Below, one piece after another: positions 6,113 to 13,935 of a stretch of 17,986 nt of DNA. Within the stretch, counting starts at the first letter, position 1. Each line of letters opens with the position of its first letter. This stretch comes from Deltaproteobacteria bacterium (GTDB lineage: Bacteria > Desulfobacterota > Desulfobaccia > Desulfobaccales > Desulfobaccaceae). Below the pieces are notes generated by a model. That model saw only the letters and a list, made by a program, of their open reading frames with translations, was not told where the DNA came from and made no database searches. The position numbers and the translations under genes are program-made. The stretch lies in contig VGSX01000039.1 of NCBI GenBank assembly GCA_016874895.1, forward strand, positions 1 through 17,986. The letters run 5' to 3'.

Positions 6113-6223
6113 CACCGGTCATGAAAATTCCCCTGAACTCTCTCGGCGCCCTCTGCGTCTCTGCGGTGAAAAAATCCGGCAATCCCTCCCCCAGTTATCT
6201 AACTGAATTTTTCATGATCGGTG
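6113..6223. repeat. 111-bp inverted-repeat element containing TCTGCGTCTCTGCGGTGAA
   Basis: CACCGGTCATGAAAATTC (6113-6130) is mirrored by GAATTTTTCATGATCGGTG (6205-6223), nearly identical apart from one substitution and one extra base. The interior (about 6150-6173) carries CTCTGCGTCTCTGCGGTGAA, a sequence I know as a common dispersed intergenic repeat. No target duplication is evident. It ends 17 nt before the stop of the LivF-PaaK gene. Confidence 0.5.
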
Positions 6224-6239
6224 CTGGCCCGGGATGGTA

Positions 6240-8366
6240 TCACGAGTTTTCTGCTTCGGTTTCCACAATGGGGTCGGTAATGCGGTCATCGAAGACGCGT
6301 TGGCTTTTGCGTTCGGAGCGCGGCAGGGCGCCGTAGTCCACCATTCCCACCTCCGGGGTGACCATGAGCTTGCGTTTGACAGTATAAATGATTTCCCGGC
6401 TAAGTTCATCTCCCCGTTGGGGTTCCACGCCCTCGCCCCGTTCCACTTTCAACAGCAGATGATCCCGACCGTTATGATCCCGGCTGAGGTAGACCTGGTA
6501 TTCGGAGCCCAAGCCGGGGATTTCGGAAAGGATACGGTCGATGCTGGAGGGGTAGATATTTACCCCCCGGAACTTGAACATATCGTCGGTGCGGCCCCTG
6601 ATGCGGGAGTGGCGGGGCAGGAGGCTGCCGCAGGTGCAAGGGCCGGGGATGATGCGGGTGATGTCCCGGGTGCGGTAGCGGATGAGGGGTGCGGCCTCCT
6701 TGCAGAGGGTGGTGACCACCATTTCGCCCCACTCCCCTGCCGGGAGGGGTTCCAGGCTGTCCGGGTCGATGATTTCCAGGATATAATAGTCGGCCCAGTA
6801 GTGGATGCAGTCGTGGTGGGGGCACTCAATGCCGGTGCCGGGGCCGTAGAGCTCGGTGAGGCCGGGGATGTCGAAGAGTTCCACCCCGCCGCAGAGCTGG
6901 GAGATTTTTTTGCGCATGGCCACGGAGGAGCGCTCGGAGCCGTAGATGATTTTGCGCAGGCTGATCTTGTCGGCCAGTCCCCGGCGGTGGATTGCTTCGG
7001 ACATGAGCAGGGCCATGGAGGCGGTGCAGCAGAGCACGGTGGCTTGCAGGTCCACCAGAAACTCGCACTGGAGATCGATATTGCCGGGGCCGATGGGCAC
7101 AGCCAGGGCGCCCAACTGCTCGCAGCCGAGCTGGAAGCCGGCCCCGGCGGTCCAGACACCGTAGCCTACGGCGATCTGCACCCGGTCCAGGGGCGTGACC
7201 CCGGCCATTTCATAGCAGCGGGCGAAGAAGTGCTTCCAATCGTCGATATCTTTCTGGGTATAACAGAGAATCTTGCGTTTGCCGGTGGTCCCGCTGGAGG
7301 CGTGAATGCGGACAATCTGCTCGAAAGGGACGGAGCGGAACGGAAAAGGATAGCCGTCCCGGAGTTCCTCCCCGGTGGCGAAGGGCAGTTTGTCGAGGTC
7401 CGCCAGGGAGCTAATGTCCTCCGGGGTCAGACCGGCCTCGTCGAGCTTGGCCCGGTAGAAACTGGAGCCTTCGTAGGCGTGGCGGACGGTCCATTGCAAT
7501 CCCCGGAGCTGGTGGGCGGCCAGTTCCTCCCCGGTAGTAAAAGGAGGCATAAAGGTTCGAATCATGCGGGGTTTCTCCAGTCTGATATTCGTAAGACCGG
7601 CGGCGCCCAGACGTGAGGCGGCCGGGTTATGATCGGAGGCGGCGCCCAAAAAAGCCCGCCGCAGTTCCGGATCCACCAGGAGCTGGTGGCTGGCCCCCTG
7701 GCCCACGATGCAGCCGTTGGCCAACAGATAGGCGGCAGTGGAGGAGGTCAGGGCCCGGGCGGCGTTCTGTTCCACCAGGAGGATGGTGACCCCGGAACGG
7801 GAAAGCTGGTGGATAATATCGAAGATATCGTCGGTGATCAGGGGGGCCAGCCCCAGGCTGGGCTCATCCAGGAGCAACAGGCGGGGTTTGGCCATGAGGG
7901 CCCGCCCCATGGCCACCATCTGCTGTTCCCCGCCCGAAAGGGTGCCGGTGGGCTGCTTGAGACGCTCCCGGAGTTTGGGGAAACGGTTGCAGACTTCCTC
8001 CAGGCGACGTTCTTTTTCCTGCCGATGGACCTTTAGGGCCAGGAGCCCCAGTTCCAGGTTTTCCCGGACGGTGAGGTCGCCGAACATCTCCCGGCCCTCG
8101 GGACAGAGGGCAACCCCCAAGGCTGCCATGGCCGCGGGGGTGAAGCCGGTGACGTCCCGGCCGTCCAGAACTATCCGCCCCCCCGAGGGTGGGGCCAGGC
8201 CCATGATGGCTCGCAGCAGGCTGGTCTTGCCGGCCCCATTGGCCCCCACCAGGGCCACCGTCTCCCCCAGGGACACGGCCAGATCAAGGCCGAAAAGGGC
8301 CTGGGCCGGGCCATAGTGCAGGGTAAGATTGCTGATATGGAGCAGAAGCGGACCGGGAGTTGTCAT
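6240..8366 (-). CDS. Fused LivF-type ABC ATPase and PaaK-type acyl-CoA ligase
   Basis: This is a single 708-residue frame. Residues 1-240 form a complete LivF-like ATPase of branched-chain amino-acid importers: Walker A GANGAGKT (41-48), LCPEGREMF, signature LSGGEQQM (143-150), Walker B LLLLDEP (163-169), and LLVEQN instead of an H-loop His, as in LivF. After a linker, residues 268-708 form a complete phenylacetate-CoA-ligase-like adenylating domain: HASSGTTGKRK (P-loop-like), FDIPGLTELYGPG, RYRTRDIT, GRTDDMFKFRGVNIYP. An internal ATG (7565, residue 268) with GGAG upstream (plus strand CTCC 7575-7578) could also start the ligase alone. The first ATG has a poor ribosome binding site. The combination suggests uptake coupled to CoA activation of an aromatic or branched acid; this is inference. 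No livK, H, M or G is nearby. Confidence 0.88.
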   Translation of the reverse strand: MTTPGPLLLHISNLTLHYGPAQALFGLDLAVSLGETVALVGANGAGKTSLLRAIMGLAPPSGGRIVLDGRDVTGFTPAAMAALGVALCPEGREMFGDLTVRENLELGLLALKVHRQEKERRLEEVCNRFPKLRERLKQPTGTLSGGEQQMVAMGRALMAKPRLLLLDEPSLGLAPLITDDIFDIIHQLSRSGVTILLVEQNAARALTSSTAAYLLANGCIVGQGASHQLLVDPELRRAFLGAASDHNPAASRLGAAGLTNIRLEKPRMIRTFMPPFTTGEELAAHQLRGLQWTVRHAYEGSSFYRAKLDEAGLTPEDISSLADLDKLPFATGEELRDGYPFPFRSVPFEQIVRIHASSGTTGKRKILCYTQKDIDDWKHFFARCYEMAGVTPLDRVQIAVGYGVWTAGAGFQLGCEQLGALAVPIGPGNIDLQCEFLVDLQATVLCCTASMALLMSEAIHRRGLADKISLRKIIYGSERSSVAMRKKISQLCGGVELFDIPGLTELYGPGTGIECPHHDCIHYWADYYILEIIDPDSLEPLPAGEWGEMVVTTLCKEAAPLIRYRTRDITRIIPGPCTCGSLLPRHSRIRGRTDDMFKFRGVNIYPSSIDRILSEIPGLGSEYQVYLSRDHNGRDHLLLKVERGEGVEPQRGDELSREIIYTVKRKLMVTPEVGMVDYGALPRSERKSQRVFDDRITDPIVETEAENS

Positions 8367-8411
8367 AAGGTATTTTTATACCAGGGAAGAGGCAAAAGGG
8401 AAGAGGGGTTT

Positions 8412-8687
8412 TTAGGCCTCGGCGATACCCCGGAGGTATTCCTTAATGGTGGCATTGATAGTGTCGCAGCCCAGTAGGAAGGGCTTTTTGGTGATGTTCA
8501 AAAGGAGCTGTTCCCCCTCGACATTATAATCCCCCTCGATGCTGCCCAGAACGAAATTCAGGGAGAAGGTCCCCGATTTCTCGTCCCCCTGCAACCGGCC
8601 CTGATATTCCTGGGTCAGTTTTGCAATCCGGCGGAGCAATTCGTCGGCGGGGACGGTCATCTGGAAGGTGAGCAGGCACTGGCCCAT
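8412..8687 (-). CDS. Small protein, possibly polyhydroxyalkanoic-acid-system-like
   Basis: This encodes 91 residues. AAGGA lies seven bases before the ATG. The layout (an N-terminal beta strand, helix ELLRRIAKLTQEYQ, then strands FSLNFVLGSIEGDYNVEG and QLLLNITKKPFLLG, ending in an amphipathic helix INATIKEYLRGI) resembles the small putative PHA-granule-associated family of about 90 residues, but no diagnostic motif is decisive. It lies 45 nt upstream of the LivF-PaaK gene on the same strand and may be cotranscribed with it. Function unknown. Confidence 0.65.
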   Translation of the reverse strand: MGQCLLTFQMTVPADELLRRIAKLTQEYQGRLQGDEKSGTFSLNFVLGSIEGDYNVEGEQLLLNITKKPFLLGCDTINATIKEYLRGIAEA

Positions 8688-8928
8688 GATGCGATCCTTT
8701 CAGGCTGTCTTCAGGTCTGGAAGCATGCCAGAGGTCTAGGTGAGAGGAAAGATAAGGAACTTATCCCGGTTGGCCAGAGGACAATGTCAGAGTCCCAGCG
8801 CCTGTGCTCCATGGCTGAGGCTCCTCTCACCAATATTGACGGTAGAGCATGAGTGCGTCTGGGGAACGAGACAAGACCACGTTGCCGATCTTTTATCCTT
8901 ATTGTGGGAGATACTTTCTAACAGGCTT
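8688..8928. other. Spacer with a potential structured RNA or inverted-repeat element
   Basis: This 241-bp spacer lies between two minus-strand genes and presumably contains the promoter of the small protein at 8412-8687. The part 8739-8831 has long inverted arms and is described separately. No coding frame here is credible. Confidence 0.5.
8739..8831 (-). other. 93-nt inverted-arm element, possible structured RNA
   Basis: GGTGAGAGGA (8739-8748) and TCCTCTCACC (8822-8831) are a perfect 10-bp inverted pair. Inside, GATAAG (8751-8756) and CTTATC (8760-8765) form a hairpin with a GAA loop, and CAGC/GCTG segments in 8790-8817 can pair. The layout would fold as a closed multi-branch RNA on either strand. 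It is not a tRNA (no T-arm) and does not match the conserved core of the small signal-recognition RNA. It could instead be a miniature mobile element. Confidence 0.4.
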
Positions 8929-9492
8929 TTAAGGTCTGGCCATAACCGCTTGGGCCACGTCCACCGCCTGCTGCAGGGCCTCGGGCCGGTCTTTGACCTC
9001 TCCGGGCCCCATCAGGCCGCAGGCCCGGATGAGGTGGCACTGCTGAAAGTTCAGCCACTGCAGAAAGCCGGCGTAGCGCCCGAAGATATCGTTGTATTCT
9101 TCTTCTTTGGGACTGCCCTGGGTCAAGATAAAAACGCCCTGTTTCCCGGCCGGGAGGCGGCTGGCGAAATTGGGGTCGAGGTAGGCGTAAAACCTGTCAA
9201 AGGCCGTTTTGAGCTGGCCGGACAGGTCGCCGAAATACACCGGCGAGACGAGCACCACTATGTCCGCCTGCCGGATAGCCTCATAAACCGGGGTCATGTC
9301 GTCCTCGAGAATACACGCCTCGGTTTTGGTCTTGCAACTCATGCAGGCCTGGCAGCCGCGATAGGACATCTTATTGAGAAAATGGGTTTCGACGGCAGCT
9401 CCCTGGCTCTGGCAGGCGTTTAGAAAAGACCTGGCCAGGACCGCGGTGTTGCCCTCCGGACGCGGACTTCCCAGTAAGGCGACGATTTTCAT
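8929..9492 (-). CDS. Flavodoxin-fold NADPH-dependent FMN reductase / iron-sulfur flavoprotein-like
   Basis: This encodes 187 residues. The FMN phosphate loop GSPRPEGNT (8-16) opens a flavodoxin-like fold; SPVYFGDLSGQLKTAFDRF is the second conserved segment around the flavin. A compact cysteine cluster, Cys47, 50, 53 and 60 (CX2CX2CX6C), agrees with the cluster motif of archaeal/anaerobe iron-sulfur flavoproteins, CX2CX2CX4-7C. It probably carries FMN and perhaps a 4Fe-4S centre and transfers electrons or detoxifies oxygen species; the partner is unknown. GAGG lies seven bases before the ATG. Confidence 0.85.
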   Translation of the reverse strand: MKIVALLGSPRPEGNTAVLARSFLNACQSQGAAVETHFLNKMSYRGCQACMSCKTKTEACILEDDMTPVYEAIRQADIVVLVSPVYFGDLSGQLKTAFDRFYAYLDPNFASRLPAGKQGVFILTQGSPKEEEYNDIFGRYAGFLQWLNFQQCHLIRACGLMGPGEVKDRPEALQQAVDVAQAVMARP

Positions 9493-9523
9493 GCGCAGTC
9501 CTCATAAATATAGACAATCTTCA

Positions 9524-9549
9524 AGCTAACGGCTGAAAGCTGACCGCTT
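9524..9549. repeat. Fragment of the MITE-like repeat family (right end)
   Basis: The reverse complement, AAGCGGTCAGCTTTCAGCCG followed by TTAGCT, matches the right end of the copy at 17391-17513 with two differences. It abuts the stop codon of the gene at 9551-9856. No partner end is seen within 150 bp. Confidence 0.6.
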
Positions 9550-9550
9550 C

Positions 9551-9856
9551 CTAATGCGGCACCCCCCAGAGGGCGTATTCCAGGAGCAGTTCCGAGAGCA
9601 GCCAGGGGAATTTCTTTTCCATGCCATCGATCCTTTTTTTCAGATACTTTTCCCGGGCCTGGAGTTCCGCGTCGCTACCCTCGGTTTTCAGTTTTTCCGT
9701 GGCTTCCGCCAGCAGTTTCTGGAGTTCCTGGTATTCCTGCTCCACCGCCTGGGCGAATTTCCGGAAGTCCCGGTATTCCTGGGGGATGTCATCGTAAAAC
9801 CAGGTAATGGTCAGGTCTTTTTCCTTGTCCTCGGGGATCAGATTTATTCCTGCCAT
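9551..9856 (-). CDS. Small conserved-looking helical protein, unknown function
   Basis: This encodes 101 residues. A strong AAGGAGGAG precedes the ATG, giving high confidence that it is translated. The start (MAGINLIPEDKEKDLTITWF) is strand-like, followed by long charged helices (residues about 27-80) and a hydrophobic end LLSELLLEYALWGVPH. There are no cysteines and no signal peptide. I do not recognise a family. It is the gene directly downstream of rseP (62-nt gap) and could be the last member of that transcript. Confidence 0.7.
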   Translation of the reverse strand: MAGINLIPEDKEKDLTITWFYDDIPQEYRDFRKFAQAVEQEYQELQKLLAEATEKLKTEGSDAELQAREKYLKKRIDGMEKKFPWLLSELLLEYALWGVPH

Positions 9857-9918
9857 GATCTCCTCCTTTCCCGGTACGGCTATGAAAAGAATACCACGAG
9901 TTAGAGCGTCCAGTTCTG

Positions 9919-10986
9919 TTATTGACCTCCCAACAACCGTAAAATATCATGGTAGAAGACGACAAACATGAGCATCAGGATCATGGTCAGACCGATGGCC
10001 TGGGCTATTTCCCGGTGTTTCACGGGGATGGGTTTGCCCCGCACCGCCTCGATGAGAAAGAACAGGAGGTGGCCGCCGTCCAGCATGGGGATGGGCAGGA
10101 TGTTCAGAAATGCCAGGTTGACACTGAGAAAAGCCATGAAGTGAACCAGATAGCGGACGCCTTCCTGGGCCTGTTGACCCGCTACCTGGGCGATCATGAT
10201 GGGGCCGCCCAGGGAATTGAGGGGAACTTTTTGAGTAATAAGCTTTCCGGCGCTGACCACCGTGACTTCCAGGATGCGATAGGAATAGGTAATGCCATGC
10301 CACCAGGCGGAAAGGGGATCGACCCTTTCAATGTGCGGTTTCGTAGGGGCCGCCACGCCGATCAAGACGGCGGACACCTTTTCCCCGAAGATGTTGGAGG
10401 TCTCCATGGTCCGGGGCTGGATGGTGACCTGCCGTTCCTGGCCGTCCCGCTGGAATTTAACCAGAAGGGGTGCGTCACCGCTGGCGCGGATGATTCTGGA
10501 AAGTTCCTCCCAACGCTGCACCGGCTGGTCATTGATGCTTAAAATAAGATCGCCGGCCTGTAAACCCGCCTCTTCGGCCGGGGACTGGGGTTGGACCCCG
10601 CCTATTTCGGTGGTGAAATAGTCCATCCCGGAAAAGGTGAATACCAGGGACAGGGCGATAATGGCAAAGAGAAAATTAAACACCGGACCCGCCGCGACGA
10701 TGGCGAAGCGTTGCCCCAGGGGGCGCCGGCTGAATGATTTTGCTTCATCCTCCGGGGCGATCTCGTCACCGGGGTTTTCTCCCACCAGCTTGACATACCC
10801 ACCCAAGGGAATGACGGAGATGCGATAATCCGTCTCTCCTACCTTTTTGCTGACGAGCTTGGGGGGGAATCCCAGAGAAAAGACTTCGACCCCCACGCCA
10901 TAATATTTGGCCACGAGGAAATGGCCCAGCTCGTGCACAAAAATCAAAACGCCGATGGCCACCAGGAAGGCCAGAATAGTTGTCAT
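9919..10986 (-). CDS. rseP: RseP, site-2 intramembrane zinc metalloprotease
   Basis: This encodes 355 residues. HELGH (18-22) in the first membrane segment is the zinc site and LDGGH near residue 310 (NILPIPMLDGG) provides the third ligand. A single PDZ domain lies at about 125-190 (EEAGLQAGDLILSINDQPV), compared with two in the E. coli enzyme. A second conserved membrane region is FAIVAAGPVFNFLFA, and the C-terminus is a final membrane helix. The family cleaves anti-sigma factors and remnant signal peptides in the membrane. Its ATG overlaps the dxr stop by four bases (10983-10986), so the two are coupled. Confidence 0.96.
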   Translation of the reverse strand: MTTILAFLVAIGVLIFVHELGHFLVAKYYGVGVEVFSLGFPPKLVSKKVGETDYRISVIPLGGYVKLVGENPGDEIAPEDEAKSFSRRPLGQRFAIVAAGPVFNFLFAIIALSLVFTFSGMDYFTTEIGGVQPQSPAEEAGLQAGDLILSINDQPVQRWEELSRIIRASGDAPLLVKFQRDGQERQVTIQPRTMETSNIFGEKVSAVLIGVAAPTKPHIERVDPLSAWWHGITYSYRILEVTVVSAGKLITQKVPLNSLGGPIMIAQVAGQQAQEGVRYLVHFMAFLSVNLAFLNILPIPMLDGGHLLFFLIEAVRGKPIPVKHREIAQAIGLTMILMLMFVVFYHDILRLLGGQ

Positions 10987-12158
10987 GCAGTAATGTACTC
11001 CCTTTGTTGAGAAATTAGCGTCTCGGCCTTCTGTCTGGCCCAGCCGTCCACTGCCAGGACCTGCTCCAGGGAGGTCAAGGGTTGGACCGAATGGCTGGCC
11101 ATCACCTGGGAGATAATCCGGGGAATGTCCGGAAAGGCAATGGCGCCCTTGAGAAAAGCCGCCACCGCAATTTCATTGGCGGCATTTAAGACCGCGGGCA
11201 TGTCGCCTCCGGCCTTCAGGGCCTCGTAGGCCAGGCGCAGACACGGAAAACGTTCCATATCAGGGGGCTCAAAACTGAGCTGGCCCACCTGAAAAAGGTT
11301 CAGGGGCGGCAGATCCAGGGGGAGGCGCTCGGGATAGGCCAGGGCATAACTGATGGGCACCCGCATGTCGGGGATACCCAGCTGGGCGATGACCGAACCG
11401 TCGATGTATTCCACCAGGGAATGGATGATGCTCTGGGGATGCACGTGCACCTCGATGCGGTCCGGTGGTAGCCGGAAGAGCACGCTGGCCTCGATTACCT
11501 CCAGGCCCTTATTCATCAGGGTGGCGGAGTCGATGGTAATTTTAGGACCCATGCTCCAGTTGGGGTGTTGCAGGGCGGCCGCGGCCGTGACCCCGGCTAA
11601 TTCCTCCTGGCTCTTTCGTAAAAACGGCCCTCCCGAGGCCGTGAGCCACAGCCGGCGGATATCCTGGGGTTGGTTCCCCTGGATGGCCTGGAAAATGGCG
11701 CTATGCTCGCTGTCGATGGGAATGATGGGGACACCCCGGCCCCGGGCCGCCTCCATGACCAGGGCCCCGGCGGTGACCAGGGTTTCTTTGTTGGCCAGGG
11801 CCACGGCGATCCCCTGGCCGATGGCGGTGAGGGTCGGCTCCAGACCCACCGCCCCCACCATGGCGGAGACCAGGAGGTCGGCTTCTGTAGCCGCGGCCAC
11901 TTCCTTGGCTCCCTCCAGGCCGTTGACTATTCTGGTGGTGCTGCCGGGGGGGAGCATCTGGACCAACTCTTCGGCCAGGTTGCTGTTTCGGACCGAAACC
12001 ACGGCGGGCCGGAAGGCACGGATCTGTTCCTGCAACAGGGGCAGGTTCTGCCCCGCGGCCAGACCCACGATCTTAAATCTCTCGGGAAACTGCCGGGCTA
12101 CATCCAGGACGTTTCGTCCGATGGAGCCGGTGGAACCCAACACCGCCAGTCGTTTCAC
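10983..12158 (-). CDS. dxr: 1-deoxy-D-xylulose 5-phosphate reductoisomerase
   Basis: This encodes 391 residues, normal length. It makes 2-C-methyl-D-erythritol 4-phosphate from DXP with NADPH in the MEP isoprenoid pathway. Visible are the nucleotide-binding GSTGSIGRNVLDV (8-20), ANKETLVTAG, the metal-binding IPIDSEHSAIFQ (Asp and Glu), TASGGPF, and the substrate/metal region HPNWSMGPKITIDSATLMNKGLEVIEA, which is split here as two motifs. The start is GTG at 12158 with AGAGG eight bases upstream. It overlaps rseP by four bases. The cdsA gene is 142 nt upstream, the gap holding a repeat fragment. Confidence 0.97.
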   Translation of the reverse strand: MKRLAVLGSTGSIGRNVLDVARQFPERFKIVGLAAGQNLPLLQEQIRAFRPAVVSVRNSNLAEELVQMLPPGSTTRIVNGLEGAKEVAAATEADLLVSAMVGAVGLEPTLTAIGQGIAVALANKETLVTAGALVMEAARGRGVPIIPIDSEHSAIFQAIQGNQPQDIRRLWLTASGGPFLRKSQEELAGVTAAAALQHPNWSMGPKITIDSATLMNKGLEVIEASVLFRLPPDRIEVHVHPQSIIHSLVEYIDGSVIAQLGIPDMRVPISYALAYPERLPLDLPPLNLFQVGQLSFEPPDMERFPCLRLAYEALKAGGDMPAVLNAANEIAVAAFLKGAIAFPDIPRIISQVMASHSVQPLTSLEQVLAVDGWARQKAETLISQQREYITA

Positions 12159-12230
12159 AGGACGAACCTCTTGCTGTTCCTGGTGGTAAAGGCTAGAAAG
12201 CCTGTGCCACCGTGCAAAAATACGGGCTTT

Positions 12231-12270
12231 GAGCTGTCAGCGGTCAGCTTTCAGCCAAAACTGGATTAAG
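12231..12270. repeat. Fragment of the MITE-like repeat family (left end) in the cdsA-dxr spacer
   Basis: AGCGGTCAGCTTTCAGC at about 12239-12255 is followed by CAAAACTGGATTAAG, which parallels AGAAACAACGGTTAAG after the left end of the copy at 17391. Only one end is present before the cdsA stop at 12301. Confidence 0.55.
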
Positions 12271-12300
12271 TATATCTTATTTGTGCGGGAATTCAAATTA

Positions 12301-13098
12301 TTATGGAAATAAGAATCTCAGGTAGAATATTACCGCGGCGGTAAAGCTTAGACTGTCCAGGCGATCCAGGAAACCGCCGTGGCCCGGCAGGAGGCCGGAG
12401 GCGTCTTTTACCTGGGCCCGGCGTTTCAGCATGGACTCGAAGAGATCGCCGACCTGGCCGACTATCGCCGCCACCAGGGCCAGGCCGAAAAGACCCGGCA
12501 GGCTGGCGTTAAGGGACAGCCAGGCGCCGAGGCCCAAGCCCACGGTGAGGCTGGCAAACAGCCCCCCCACGGCCCCGGCCACAGTCTTGCCAGGACTCAC
12601 CTGGGGATAGAGCTTTTTTACCCCGAACCAGCGTCCGGCGTAAAAAGCCCCGGTGTCGCCGGCAAAAATCACCGCCAGGAGCCAGAGCAGCCAGAACTTG
12701 CCCTGGGGCAGTTGCCATAGCCAGAAAAAATGGCCCACCAGAAAGGGGACATACAGGAGACCCAGGCAGCTTAAGGCCAGTTCCGGCAGTAACTGGGGGA
12801 ATTCTTCATATTTTAGGAGATAAAAAAGAAAATACCCCAGCATCCCGAAAACCAGAAAAAACATGGGCAGATAAGGCCGGGTGGTGGAAAAACTGAGGAC
12901 CAGCAGCAACCCGAGGGCAATACCCAGGGCCTTCTCCAACCGGGAGCGCCCCAGTCCGCAGATGGTCAGAAATTCCCAGTGGGCCGCAGCGCTGACCAGG
13001 GCCAGCAGCAGCAGGAAACTCAGGGATGAACCCTTGAGCAGGATGTACAGCAGGATGGGCAGGGCGACCAGACCGGTCAGCCAGCGTTTCAGGTGCAT
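12301..13098 (-). CDS. cdsA: Phosphatidate cytidylyltransferase
   Basis: This 265-residue polytopic membrane protein makes CDP-diacylglycerol from CTP and phosphatidate. It has about seven hydrophobic segments, FAGDTGAFYAGRWFG around Asp148, SPGKTVAGAVGG (168-179), and the signature VGDLFESMLKRRAQVKD to GHGGFLDRLDS (216-249), which carries the family's metal-binding acidic residues. The ATG at 13098 has only a weak ribosome binding site. It lies 58 nt downstream of lgt; the usual upstream neighbour uppS is absent. Confidence 0.95.
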   Translation of the reverse strand: MHLKRWLTGLVALPILLYILLKGSSLSFLLLLALVSAAAHWEFLTICGLGRSRLEKALGIALGLLLVLSFSTTRPYLPMFFLVFGMLGYFLFYLLKYEEFPQLLPELALSCLGLLYVPFLVGHFFWLWQLPQGKFWLLWLLAVIFAGDTGAFYAGRWFGVKKLYPQVSPGKTVAGAVGGLFASLTVGLGLGAWLSLNASLPGLFGLALVAAIVGQVGDLFESMLKRRAQVKDASGLLPGHGGFLDRLDSLSFTAAVIFYLRFLFP

Positions 13099-13156
13099 TA
13101 GACATCAACCCGTGGGTATGGATTGCTCAAGCCGAACACATTGCACCTCCTCCCGG

Positions 13157-13933
13157 TTAAACCGCGGGAGCATGGGCGGTGCGGGAGCGCCACAAGAGAA
13201 ACAGGGCCGCCGCCAGGGCTAAACCCAGGGCAATTACCTGAGTGCTGGCCATGCCCCACAGGAGCACCGGCCCCCGGTCATCGCCCCGCCAAAAGTCCAC
13301 CACAAACCGGACGCTCCCCGCCAGCAGCAGGTAGGTCCCCAGGAGTTGCCCCGGGAATCTTTGACGGTGGCGAAACCATAACATAAACAAAAACACCCCC
13401 AAGGCCAGGAAGGATTCGTACAGTTGCGTGGGATGCAGCGGCACTCCAATGGGATGGGCCAAGGTTTCGGGGTGATTGAAAGTTACGGCCCAGGGGACAT
13501 CAGCTTCCCGGCCATAGCAGCAGCCGGCCATAAAGCAGCCCAGCCGACCGATGAACTGCCCCAGGGGCATGGCCACCGCCAGGATATCCAGGGAGTCCCA
13601 TAACGCCATCTTGTGCCGATAGATATAAAATAAAGCGGTCAGTAAACCCAGGATGAGGCCCCCTTGAAAGGCCAGCCCCCCCTCCCATAACATGAATATT
13701 TTTAGGGGATTAGCGGCAAAATAGTCCCACTCGAAGATGACGTGCAGAAGCCGGGAGCCGATGAGGGCGGCGATGATGCCATGAAAGCTCAGGTCATAGA
13801 TCTGTTCGGGTTGGCCGCCCCGCCTTTTGGCTTCCTGTCCGGCCATATACATGGCGCAAATAAAGGCCAGGGCCAGGAAAAAACCATAAGTGAAGACTCG
13901 GACCGGTCCGAGGTTAAACAGGACGGGAAACAT
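13157..13933 (-). CDS. lgt: Prolipoprotein diacylglyceryl transferase
   Basis: This 258-residue polytopic inner-membrane enzyme transfers diacylglycerol to the lipobox Cys of prolipoproteins. Motifs are YGFFLALAF near the N-terminus, EGGLAFQGGLILG (84-96; a Gln where E. coli has the His of its HGG motif), and the signature GQFIGRLGCFMAGCCYG (125-141) containing the essential Arg130. The region HPTQLYES is typical of the family. AAGGAG lies seven bases upstream of the ATG, and the lspA stop is two bases before it, so the two lipoprotein-processing genes are coupled. Confidence 0.96.
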   Translation of the reverse strand: MFPVLFNLGPVRVFTYGFFLALAFICAMYMAGQEAKRRGGQPEQIYDLSFHGIIAALIGSRLLHVIFEWDYFAANPLKIFMLWEGGLAFQGGLILGLLTALFYIYRHKMALWDSLDILAVAMPLGQFIGRLGCFMAGCCYGREADVPWAVTFNHPETLAHPIGVPLHPTQLYESFLALGVFLFMLWFRHRQRFPGQLLGTYLLLAGSVRFVVDFWRGDDRGPVLLWGMASTQVIALGLALAAALFLLWRSRTAHAPAV

Positions 13934-13935
13934 CC

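Noticed and set aside
6234..7616. Long plus-strand open frame of 460 codons
   Set aside because: It is exactly antisense to the LivF-PaaK gene, rich in Gly/Ala/Asp with no domain, and reflects GC-rich codon structure.
8739..8831. tRNA or small SRP RNA in the inverted-arm element
   Set aside because: There is no T-loop consensus, no plausible anticodon arm and no conserved SRP core; left as an unassigned structure.
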